Positions 44,100 through 52,316 of a stretch of 64,000 nt of DNA are shown one piece after another. The notes beneath the pieces were generated by a model. The model searched no databases and was not told where the DNA came from. It worked only from the letters and a program-made list of their open reading frames with translations. Numbering within the stretch: position 1 is the stretch's first letter; each line of letters begins with the position of its first letter. A program made the translations under genes and the position numbers. The DNA lies in the NCBI GenBank assembly GCA_963830565.1, contig CAWHMO010000011.1, positions 62,001 through 126,000 on the forward strand, given 5' to 3'. Origin of the DNA: DATFDN01 sp963830565 (lineage in GTDB: Bacteria > Pseudomonadota > Alphaproteobacteria > Acetobacterales > Acetobacteraceae).

Positions 44100-44957
44100 T
44101 CAGCCGTTGACCTTGCGCATCAGCGCCGCCCATTCGTCCATCACCGGCAGCACGGCGTCCGCCTTCTCCGACTCGAGATTGAACACGATCCGCGACACCC
44201 CGAGTTCCTGGTATCGTTTCATCAGACCGGCGTCCCGCTTCGGGAACCAGACGCTGATCTCGATCTTGTCCGGGTCGCGCCCGGCCTCGTTCGCCATCTG
44301 GCGGAACTGCGGGATCAGCTCGGCGATCTCGCCATAGCCCTTGCGCGACGCCTGGGGGATCCAGCCGTCGCCGTAGCGGATCGCGCGACGCGCGGAATAG
44401 GGGAAGGCGCCGCCCACGATCACCGGCGGATGCGGCTTCTGCACCGGCTTCGGCCAGGCCATCATTGGGCCGAACGAGACCATCTCGCCATGATACTCAG
44501 CCTTCGGCTTGGTCCAGATCGCCTTCATCGCCTCCACCCGCTCGCGCGCGAGCTTGTGGCGGGTCGAGAAGTCCGTGCCGTGATCCTCCATCTCGTCCTG
44601 GTTCCAGCCGTTGCCGATGCCGAACAGGAACCGCCCGCCCGAGACTTGGTCGATGGAGGCGACGAGCTTGGCGGTCTGGATCGGATCGCGCTGCGTGACC
44701 AGGCAGACGCCGGTGCCGACCTTCAACGCCTTGGTGGCCATCGCCGCCGCCGTCAGGGTGACGAACGGGTCCATGGCGTCGTAGTATTTCTTCGGCAGGT
44801 CACCGCCCGCCGGAAACGGCGTCTTGCGCGTCAGCGGGATGTGGGAGTGCTCGGGTGCCCAGACCGATTCGAATCCCCGCTCCTCCAGCGCCCGGCCGAG
44901 TTCGGCCGGGGTCATGGAATAATCGGTGAAGAACATCGATGCGCCGAATTTCAGCAT
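44100..44957 (-). CDS. LLM-family oxidoreductase, TIGR03619-like
   Basis: 285-aa luciferase-like enzyme. N-terminus MLKFGASMFFTDYSMTPAEL; FESVWAPEHSHIPLTRKTPF (~res 29-48); TGVCLVTQRDPIQTAKLVAS (~83-102); GRFLFGIGNGWNQDEMEDHG (~109-128); PPVIVGGAFPYSARRAIRYG. ATG 44957 follows GGGAGGGAAG. It is divergent from a nitroreductase, another flavin enzyme, about 54 bases away. The cofactor (FMN or F420) cannot be told from the sequence. Confidence 0.85.
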   Translation of the reverse strand: MLKFGASMFFTDYSMTPAELGRALEERGFESVWAPEHSHIPLTRKTPFPAGGDLPKKYYDAMDPFVTLTAAAMATKALKVGTGVCLVTQRDPIQTAKLVASIDQVSGGRFLFGIGNGWNQDEMEDHGTDFSTRHKLARERVEAMKAIWTKPKAEYHGEMVSFGPMMAWPKPVQKPHPPVIVGGAFPYSARRAIRYGDGWIPQASRKGYGEIAELIPQFRQMANEAGRDPDKIEISVWFPKRDAGLMKRYQELGVSRIVFNLESEKADAVLPVMDEWAALMRKVNG

Positions 44958-45011
44958 GTGCTTCCCTCCCCTGATGATCACGGCACCTACAGCATAGCAA
45001 TGGAGGATGCC

Positions 45012-45647
45012 ATGGCCGAGAGCACCGACCTGTTCGAGATCATCGAAACGACCCGCGCCATGCGGCGGCTGCGGCCCGACCCGGTTCCCGACGAACTCAT
45101 CGCGAAGATCCTGCAAGCCGGCGTGTGCGCCGCGAACGGCGGCAACACGCAACGCTGGCGCTTCCTGGTCATCAAGGACCCGACAATCAAGCAGGCGGTT
45201 CAAGTCTATTACAAGCGCGCCTTCGACGAGGTGGTAGGCCCGCGTTACCGCAACAGCTCGCCCCCTCCAGGAGTCAGCCGCGAACGCTATCTCCGCCAAC
45301 ATGCCGCGGTGGAGTATCTCACCGACCACTTCCACGAGGCGCCGGTGTGGATCGTCGCCTGTCTCCAGGACGACGCGCCGACGCGCTGGTCGGGCGCGTC
45401 GATCTACCCGGCGGTGCAGAACATGCTGCTCGCGGCGCGCGCGCTCGGCCTGGGATCGACGCTCACCACCCGGCATCTGCTCCACGAGAAGGAGGCGGAG
45501 GCGGCATTGGGCCTGCCGCCCGGCGTCCATTCTTACGCCATCCTGCCCATCGGCTACCCGATGGGGCGGTTCGGACCGGTCAAGCGCGCCCCTCTCGCCG
45601 AGGTCGTATACGCGGAACGGTGGGGCGAGCCCTATCGCGGCGGGTAG
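45012..45647 (+). CDS. Nitroreductase family protein
   Basis: 211-aa FMN-dependent NAD(P)H oxidoreductase. The FMN-phosphate-binding start is TTRAMRRLRPDPVP (~res 13-26); AGVCAANGGNTQRWRFLVIK follows (~36-55); GASIYPAVQNMLLAARALGL (~130-149) is the conserved helix. ATG 45012 is preferred over ATG 45000 because GGAGG lies 5 bases upstream. Its stop abuts the convergent SDR gene. Confidence 0.88.
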   Translation: MAESTDLFEIIETTRAMRRLRPDPVPDELIAKILQAGVCAANGGNTQRWRFLVIKDPTIKQAVQVYYKRAFDEVVGPRYRNSSPPPGVSRERYLRQHAAVEYLTDHFHEAPVWIVACLQDDAPTRWSGASIYPAVQNMLLAARALGLGSTLTTRHLLHEKEAEAALGLPPGVHSYAILPIGYPMGRFGPVKRAPLAEVVYAERWGEPYRGG

Positions 45648-46392
45648 CTACTGGGCGATGAAGCCGCCGTCGATGACGAGTTCCGCGCCGGTGACGAACG
45701 AGGCCTCGTCGGAAGCAAGGAACAGCACGCCGTAGGCCACCTCGATCGGCTTGCCGAGGCGGCGCATCGGCGTCATGGCGACCTTGCCTCTCGCGTCCGC
45801 CAGCGTTGGTGGCATTCAACATCGTCGGCAGATAGCCCGGATGCACCGAGTTCACCCGCACCCCTGATGGCCCGTAGCGGACCGCCGCCGCCTTGGTGTA
45901 GTTGCGCACCGCCGCCTTCGACGCGTGATAGCCCGGATGCCCGTCGGCACCGCCGACGATCCCCATGATCGAGGAGATGTTGACGATCGAGCCACCGCCG
46001 GTGCGCGCCATCTCCGCCGCCGCCCGACGCGTGCCGAGGAACACGCTGGTCAGATTCACGGCGAGCAGCCGCTCCCACCCGGCGATCCCGTCCGGATCGC
46101 CGACCGAGCTGCCGCTGATGCCGGCATTGTTCACCAGCACGTCGAGCCGGCCATAGGTCGAAACAGCGAGAGCGATCAGGGTGTGCCAGTCGGAGTCGCT
46201 CGTCACGTCCGTGCGCAGAAACCTCGCCTCGCAGCCGCCGGCCGCGATCTCGCGCGCCAGCGCCTCGCCTTCGGCCTGAAGCACGTCGGCGACGACCACC
46301 TTGGCGCCTTCGGCGGCGAACAGGCGGGCTTCCGCCTCGCCCATGCCATGGGCGCCCCCAGTGACGATGGCCACCTTGTTCTTCAAACGCAT
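45648..46392 (-). pseudogene. Short-chain dehydrogenase/reductase, one frameshift
   Basis: About 248 aa. Start ATG 46392: VAIVTGGAHGMGEAEARLFA (cofactor motif), DVLVNNAGISGSSVGD, SIVNISSIMGIVGG and the catalytic YHASKAAVRNYTKA. Near 45802 the frame changes: after TMLNATN the homologous reading is LADARGKVAMTPMRRLG and ends ELVIDGGFIAQ at the TAG 45648-45650. In the original frame the protein instead runs into nonsense sequence. All catalytic residues precede the shift, so the altered product loses only the C-terminal quarter. Confidence 0.8.
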
Positions 46393-46499
46393 GGTTCCGC
46401 TCCTATCCGGTTGACTTGATCGTTGGCACCAATCCTGTTTAGCATTGCCCGCGTAACCAAAAGGCGCACGACGATGGCGCTGTCAGAGCGGAGGACGTC

Positions 46500-47663
46500 G
46501 TGCCAGGCCTTTCCTGGACATCGGCCATTCGATCTATGCCGCTGGTCGTGCTCACCTCGTTGGCGGCGCCCGCCCATGCGAAGGAAAACGCCTACGTCCC
46601 CCCACCGCCGCCGCAGGTCGGCGTGGCGCGTCCGCTGCGGGAGGCGGTGACGCCATACCTGGAAACCACCGGCACATTGGTCGCCTACAACCAGGTTGAT
46701 CTCGTCGCCCGAGTCCAGGGGTTCCTGCAGGAGATCGACTACAAGGACGGCGCGACGGTCAAGCGGGGCGACACGCTGTTCGTGATCGAGCCGGCGCCGT
46801 ACCAGGCGAAGCTGCAGCAGGCGAAGGCGTCGCTGGACGCCACGCAGGCGCAACTGACGCAATCGTCGGCGGAGTACAACCGCCAAGCCTCGCTCGGCCG
46901 CAGCGACTTCGCCTCGCAATCGGCGGTTGCACAGGCGCTGGCCAAACGGAATTCCGACCAGGCCGACCTGACGAACCAGCAGGCCGGCGTAGCGCTTGCC
47001 GGCATCAATCTCGGCTACACCCATGTCACCGCGCCCTTCGATGGGCTGGTGACGGCGCACCTCGCCTCCGTGGGCGACCTGGTGGGCGTCAGCGGCCCGA
47101 CCAAGCTCGCCACCATCGTGCAGCTCGACCCGATCTACGCGACGTTCAACGTGAGCGAGCAGGACGTGCAGCACATCCGGGCAAATCTCGCGCGGCGCGG
47201 ATTGACGCCCGCCGACCTCGGCAAGGTGCCGGTCGAGATCGGGTTGATGACCGAGGAGGGCTATCCGCACGCAGGCACGCTGGACTACGCGGCGCCGGAG
47301 GTCGATACCGCGAGCGGCACGTTGATGGTGCGCGGCGTCTTCGCCAATGCCGATCACGCGCTGCTGCCGGGATTCTTCGTGCGCGTCCGGGTGCCCATGG
47401 CGCTACAGCGCCAGGACGCATTGCTGGTGCCCGATCAGGCGCTGGGTGCCGACCAGGCCGGGCGCTATCTGCTGGTGCTCGACCACAACGATGTCGTCGA
47501 GCAGCGGAGCGTTCGGACCGGGCAGCTTGTGGGCTCGCTGCGCGTGATCGAAACCGGCTTGCAGCCGGACGATCGGGTGGTGGTCTCGGGCATCCAGCGC
47601 GCGATCGCCGGCGAGAAGGTCGCGCCCCAGCAGCGCGACATAAGCGCCGGCGAGAAGTCGTGA
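46500..47663 (+). CDS. RND efflux periplasmic adaptor (membrane fusion protein)
   Basis: 387 aa starting at GTG 46500 with a signal sequence (SMPLVVLTSLAAPAHA). Lipoyl half-motifs VDLVARVQGFLQEIDYKDGA (~res 64-83) and GYTHVTAPFDGLVTAHLASV flank a helical hairpin rich in Gln/Ala (KASLDATQAQLTQSSAEYNR). C-terminal beta-barrel and membrane-proximal domains follow. It links the inner-membrane pump encoded next to an outer membrane channel. The pump gene follows after 13 bases. Confidence 0.92.
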   Translation: MPGLSWTSAIRSMPLVVLTSLAAPAHAKENAYVPPPPPQVGVARPLREAVTPYLETTGTLVAYNQVDLVARVQGFLQEIDYKDGATVKRGDTLFVIEPAPYQAKLQQAKASLDATQAQLTQSSAEYNRQASLGRSDFASQSAVAQALAKRNSDQADLTNQQAGVALAGINLGYTHVTAPFDGLVTAHLASVGDLVGVSGPTKLATIVQLDPIYATFNVSEQDVQHIRANLARRGLTPADLGKVPVEIGLMTEEGYPHAGTLDYAAPEVDTASGTLMVRGVFANADHALLPGFFVRVRVPMALQRQDALLVPDQALGADQAGRYLLVLDHNDVVEQRSVRTGQLVGSLRVIETGLQPDDRVVVSGIQRAIAGEKVAPQQRDISAGEKS

Positions 47664-47676
47664 CTGGCCGCGATCG

Positions 47677-50600
47677 ATGATCTCCAGGTTCTTCATCGAT
47701 CGCCCGGTGCTGGCCAATGTGCTCGCGGCCCTCATGGTGCTGCTGGGCCTGGTCGCGATGCTGTTCCTGCCGGTCGCGCAGTATCCGAACGTGGTGCCGC
47801 CGACGGTGCAGGTCACGACGCGCTATCCGGGGGCCAGCGCCGAGACGGTGATGAACACCGTCGCACTGCCGATCGAGCAGCAGGTGAACGGCGTGGAGCA
47901 CATGCTCTACATGCAGTCCACCAGCGCCAGCGACGGCACCTACTCCCTGATCGTCACCTTCGCCATCGGCACGGATCTGAACATCGCGCAGGTGCTGGTG
48001 CAGAACCGGGTGTCCGGCGCGATGGCCTCCCTGCCGCAGCCGGTGCAGGCGCAGGGCGTGACGGTGCAGCGCAAATCGACGGCGATCCTGCAGATCGCAA
48101 CGCTGACCTCGCCGGATCACCGCTACGACAGCCTGTTCCTCAGCAACTACGCCACCATCAACCTGGTCAACGAGATTTCGCGCGTACCCGGCGTGGGCAA
48201 TGTGAACGTGTTCGGCGTCGGCCAGTACTCGATGCGGATCTGGCTCGATCCGCAGAAGCTCTACGCCCGCGGGCTGACGGCGCAGGACGTCGTGGGGGTC
48301 ATCCAGCAGCAGAGCCAGGTGGTGACGGCGGGCCAGATCGGCACCCCGCCGGCGCCGGCGGGCCAGGACTTCCAGTACACGGTCAATGTGGCGGGCCGGC
48401 TCGCCGAACCCGAACAGTTTGGCGACATCGTCGTCAAGGCGGATAGCAGCGGAGGCGGGCGGATCACGCGGGTGAAGGACGTCGCCCGGGTGGAACTGGG
48501 TGCGCAGACCTATTCGCAGGACTTCAAGCTCAACGGCCAGCCGGCGGCGGGGCTCGCGATCTTTCAATCGCCCGAGGCGAACGCCCTCGATGTCGCGACC
48601 CGCGTGCGCGCGAAGCTCGCCGCGCTGTCGCGCGGCTTCCCCCAGGGCCTGACCTACGCCATCCCGTTCGATACGACCGGCTTCGTGAAAACCTCGATCA
48701 ACGAGGTGTACAAGACCCTGATCGAGGCGGCGGTGCTGGTGCTGCTCGTCATCCTGGTATTCCTGCAGGATTGGCGCGCGACGCTGGTGCCCGCGACGAC
48801 GGTGCCGGTGACGATCCTCGGCGCCTTCGTGGCCATCGCGGCGCTCGGCTTCACCGTGAACATCGCCACGCTGTTCGCCATCGTGCTAGCGATCGGCATC
48901 GTCGTCGACGACGCGATCGTGGTGGTGGAGAGTGCGGCGCTGCATATGGAGCGCGGCCTGTCGGCCCACGACGCGGCCATCGCGGCGATGCGCGACCTGT
49001 TCGCCCCCATTGTCGGCATCACGCTGGTGCTGATGTCGGTGTTCATCCCCGCCGCCTTCCTGCCGGGGCTGACCGGGCAGATGTACGCCCAGTTCGCGCT
49101 GGTCATCGCCGCCGCCGCCCTCATCAGTGCGATCAACGCGGCCACGCTGAAGCCGACCCAATGCGCGCTATGGTTGCGCCCGCCAGTGCCTCCGGATCGG
49201 CGCAATCCGTTTTCTCGCGGCTTCAACCGCGCCTATGGCGGGTTGGAGCACGCCTATGCCGGCCTGATCGGCCGCATGACCCGCCACAGCCGCCTCATGA
49301 CGCTGCTGGCGCTGCTCATCGGCGCGGCCAGCGTCTGGGGCCTGCTGCGACTGCCTACCGCCTTCATCCCGATCGAGGACCAGGGCTACGTCGTGGTCAG
49401 CGTGCAGTTGCCGGACGGCGCCTCGCTCGAGCGCACGCAGCGCGCGCTCGATGAAGTCTCGCGCGTCGCCCGCGGCACCCCTGGAATCGACCAGGTCATC
49501 GAGATCGCCGGCATCTCCGTGCTGGACAACAACGCGTCGTTGGCGAATTCCGGCGCCGCTTATGTGATGCTGAAGGACTGGGGCGAACGCGGCAAGGCCA
49601 AGGGCCAGGACCTTCGATCGATCTACGAACATCTGCAAGGCGCGCTCGACAACCTCCCGGACGCGCTAGCCCAGGTGATCGTGCCGCCGCCGATCCAGGG
49701 GATCGGCAATGCCAGCGGCTTCACGATGGAGGTGGAACTGCGCGACGGCAGCTTCGACTATGCGAAGCTGCAACGGCTCAGCCACGCCATCGTCGCGGCG
49801 GCGGGCAGCCAGAGCGAGCTGCAGCACGTGTTCACGCCATTCCGGGCGGACACCCCGCAACTCGAGGTGGTCGTAGACCGGGTCAAGGCGGAGGCGATGA
49901 ACGTCTCCGTCGGCGACGTGTTCGCCGCGCTGTCGGCCAATATCGGCGCGAGTTACGTCAACCAGTTCAACAAGTTCGGCCGCACCTTCCAGGTCTATGT
50001 CCAGGACGATTCGCGGTTCCGCCTGCGACCGGATGACATCGCGAAGCTCAATGTACGCAGCCAGACCGGTGCTATGGTGCCGCTCGGCACGCTGGCGCAG
50101 GTGCGCCCCACGGTCGGGCCGGCTCTCATCAGCCTCTACAACCTGTATCCGGCCGCCACCGTGATTGGAGCCCCCGCGACCGGCTACAGCTCCGGCCAGG
50201 CGATCGCGCTGATGGAGCAGATCGCCGCGCGCACCCTGCCGCCCGGTTCGGGCTATGAGTGGACCGCCATGTCCTACCAGGAGAAGGCGGTCGGCGGGCA
50301 GATCGTCTATGTGTTCGGCCTCGGCCTGCTGCTCGTCTATCTGTGCCTGGCCGGGCAGTACGAGAGTTGGATCGCGCCGCTGTCGGTGATCCTCTCGGTC
50401 CCGCTCGCCCTGGCGGGACCGGTGATCGCCCTCACCAGCCTCGGTGTCGCCAATAACCTATACACGCAGATCGGGCTGGTCCTGCTGATCGCGCTGGCGG
50501 CCAAGAACGCCATCCTGATCGTGGGCGTCGCCCGCGAGCGGCGCCTGATGGAAGGCGAGCCGATCGCGCGCGCGGCCACCGAGGCGGCACGGTTGCGGTT

Positions 50601-50841
50601 CCGGCCTATCCTGATGACCTCCTTCGCCTTCATCCTGGGCGTGGTCCCGCTGCTGACCGCGACCGGCGCCGGGGCGTCCGCGCGTGCCTCGCTCGGATTG
50701 AGCGTGTTCAGCGGCATGATCGCCTCGACCTGCCTCGCCGTGCTGTTCGCGCCGTCCCTGTTCGTCGTGCTGCAAGGCATCGAGGAGCGGTTCAAGGCAA
50801 TGAAGAAGCCAGTCGCCGTTCACGGCGCGCCAGGCGAATAG
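47677..50841 (+). CDS. RND multidrug efflux transporter (HAE1 family)
   Basis: 1054-aa AcrB/MexB-like proton antiporter. Twelve membrane helices are arranged in two halves. TM4 contains VLAIGIVVDDAIVVVE with the two proton-relay Asp residues (~res 408-409). N-terminal FIDRPVLANVLAALMVLLGL; porter region LPTAFIPIEDQGYVVVSVQL. The frame is uninterrupted over 3.1 kb. No outer membrane factor gene follows; instead a lipoprotein gene lies 15 bases downstream. Confidence 0.95.
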   Translation: MISRFFIDRPVLANVLAALMVLLGLVAMLFLPVAQYPNVVPPTVQVTTRYPGASAETVMNTVALPIEQQVNGVEHMLYMQSTSASDGTYSLIVTFAIGTDLNIAQVLVQNRVSGAMASLPQPVQAQGVTVQRKSTAILQIATLTSPDHRYDSLFLSNYATINLVNEISRVPGVGNVNVFGVGQYSMRIWLDPQKLYARGLTAQDVVGVIQQQSQVVTAGQIGTPPAPAGQDFQYTVNVAGRLAEPEQFGDIVVKADSSGGGRITRVKDVARVELGAQTYSQDFKLNGQPAAGLAIFQSPEANALDVATRVRAKLAALSRGFPQGLTYAIPFDTTGFVKTSINEVYKTLIEAAVLVLLVILVFLQDWRATLVPATTVPVTILGAFVAIAALGFTVNIATLFAIVLAIGIVVDDAIVVVESAALHMERGLSAHDAAIAAMRDLFAPIVGITLVLMSVFIPAAFLPGLTGQMYAQFALVIAAAALISAINAATLKPTQCALWLRPPVPPDRRNPFSRGFNRAYGGLEHAYAGLIGRMTRHSRLMTLLALLIGAASVWGLLRLPTAFIPIEDQGYVVVSVQLPDGASLERTQRALDEVSRVARGTPGIDQVIEIAGISVLDNNASLANSGAAYVMLKDWGERGKAKGQDLRSIYEHLQGALDNLPDALAQVIVPPPIQGIGNASGFTMEVELRDGSFDYAKLQRLSHAIVAAAGSQSELQHVFTPFRADTPQLEVVVDRVKAEAMNVSVGDVFAALSANIGASYVNQFNKFGRTFQVYVQDDSRFRLRPDDIAKLNVRSQTGAMVPLGTLAQVRPTVGPALISLYNLYPAATVIGAPATGYSSGQAIALMEQIAARTLPPGSGYEWTAMSYQEKAVGGQIVYVFGLGLLLVYLCLAGQYESWIAPLSVILSVPLALAGPVIALTSLGVANNLYTQIGLVLLIALAAKNAILIVGVARERRLMEGEPIARAATEAARLRFRPILMTSFAFILGVVPLLTATGAGASARASLGLSVFSGMIASTCLAVLFAPSLFVVLQGIEERFKAMKKPVAVHGAPGE

Positions 50842-50855
50842 GAGGGAACGCCGCG

Positions 50856-51590
50856 ATGAAACGCATGCGCTTGGCTTTGGCGACACTGACGCTCGCTGTC
50901 GTCGCAGCTTGCTCGCCCGCGCGAGTACAGACGACGGAGGGCTACGCTGGGCCGCCTCTGCCTCGCCCCGATCGGGTGATCGTCTACGATTTCGCCATTG
51001 CCCCGGAGCAGGTCCGCCTCGATCAGGGTGTCGGTGCGCGGCTCAAGCGGGCGGTCGGGAACCAGCCGATTTCCGCCCAGGAGGTGCAAGCGGCCGGGGA
51101 GACCCAGGCGGCGCTGACCGACGCGCTCATCACCGAGCTGACGTCGTACGGCTTGCCCGCCGTGCGCGCCTCCGCCGGGGAGACGCCGTCGGCCGGCACG
51201 AGCCTTCTCGTCCAAGGACAGATCGTCGGGATCGACGAAGGCAACCGTGCGCGGCGGGTGGTGATCGGTCTCGGCGCCGGCAAGAGCAGCGTCAGCGCCG
51301 ACGCGCAACTGTATTACGTCGCTTATCCCGCCCCGCCGCAGTTCATTAGCGCCTTCCAGGGCAATTCCAACAGCGGCCGTGCCCCCGGCGTCGCCGGCAC
51401 CATGGGCCTGGGAGCGGTCGGGGGCCGGTTGGCGACGTCCGCCGCGGTGGGCGGCGCCATGCACGGCAGGTCGGAGATGCGACGCACCGGGGATAGCGCC
51501 AACGCAACGCGACTGGCCGATGCACTGGGCAAGCAGATCGGCCGCTTCGCGGTGGCCCAGGACTGGATAGCGTCAAATGCCGTCAAGTGA
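50856..51590 (+). CDS. DUF4410-like lipoprotein
   Basis: 244 aa with a lipoprotein signal MKRMRLALATLTLAVVAACS (Cys at 19). Domain: RPDRVIVYDFAIAPEQVRLD, EVQAAGETQAALTDALITEL, LLVQGQIVGIDEGNRARRVV, IGLGAGKSSVSADAQLYYV, the pattern of DUF4410 periplasmic proteins. Residues ~165-210 are Gly/Ala-rich. GGAGGGAA precedes the ATG. Placement right after an RND pump suggests an outer-membrane role in or near efflux, which is inference only. Its stop overlaps the next gene. Confidence 0.75.
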   Translation: MKRMRLALATLTLAVVAACSPARVQTTEGYAGPPLPRPDRVIVYDFAIAPEQVRLDQGVGARLKRAVGNQPISAQEVQAAGETQAALTDALITELTSYGLPAVRASAGETPSAGTSLLVQGQIVGIDEGNRARRVVIGLGAGKSSVSADAQLYYVAYPAPPQFISAFQGNSNSGRAPGVAGTMGLGAVGGRLATSAAVGGAMHGRSEMRRTGDSANATRLADALGKQIGRFAVAQDWIASNAVK

Positions 51591-52285
51591 GACGGCAGGT
51601 GAGTTTGCCGGGCAGGTCCCAGGGCCAGCTGGACAGCCTGCGCGAAACCAGCTTGACCGTTCTGCTGACGCTGCAAGGCTTGCTGATCTTCGTTGCCGAG
51701 CCCCTGGCCTCCTTGCACGTGCGCCTGACCGCGATCACGACCGTTCTGCTGGCGATCGGGTTTCTGGTCGCCGCGGTGGCGGCCTCACGCAGCAGGACGG
51801 CGGCGGCGCTGATTCTCGTCTGCGCCGCTGTCGCGCTGGTCGGGGCGGCCACACGACGCACGCATCCTTCGGCGCTGACCGATCTGCTCGGGCATGGCGC
51901 AGCCCTGATCGCCTTGATCGCGCTCTCCGCCGTGGTGGGACGCGCGGTGTTCGCCCCCGGAGAGATCACCTATCACCGCATCCAGGGGGCGATCGTCCTC
52001 TATTTGAACTTCGCCTTGATGTTCACCGCCGCCTACCGACTGCTCGCCGAGCTGGTGCCGGACGCATTCAAGAATTTGTCACCCTCGGACAATGACATGG
52101 GCGCAGTTGGCACGATGCTGTACTTTAGTTTCACTACGCTGACATCAACCGGGTATGGTGATATTCTTCCGGTCCATCCGTTCGCGCGCAGCCTAGCGAA
52201 TTTTGAATCAATCATCGGACAGCTTTTTCCAGCCACTCTGCTTGCTCGAATCGTGACGCTGCACCTCGAAGCGCATCGGCGCTGA
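51587..52285 (+). CDS. Potassium channel-like membrane protein
   Basis: 232 aa with about five or six hydrophobic segments and the K+ selectivity-filter sequence TLTSTGYGDILP near residues 184-195, followed by a last helix (SIIGQLFPATLLARIVTLHL). No cytosolic RCK or cyclic-nucleotide domain is attached. It starts at GTG 51587, overlapping the lipoprotein stop (GTGA). A two-helix-pore ion channel embedded in an efflux operon is unusual. The pore motif is clear; transport itself is inferred. Confidence 0.85.
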   Translation: MRRQVSLPGRSQGQLDSLRETSLTVLLTLQGLLIFVAEPLASLHVRLTAITTVLLAIGFLVAAVAASRSRTAAALILVCAAVALVGAATRRTHPSALTDLLGHGAALIALIALSAVVGRAVFAPGEITYHRIQGAIVLYLNFALMFTAAYRLLAELVPDAFKNLSPSDNDMGAVGTMLYFSFTTLTSTGYGDILPVHPFARSLANFESIIGQLFPATLLARIVTLHLEAHRR

Positions 52286-52316
52286 GACTAACATGCCAAG
52301 TTTCAGGAAAAACGAC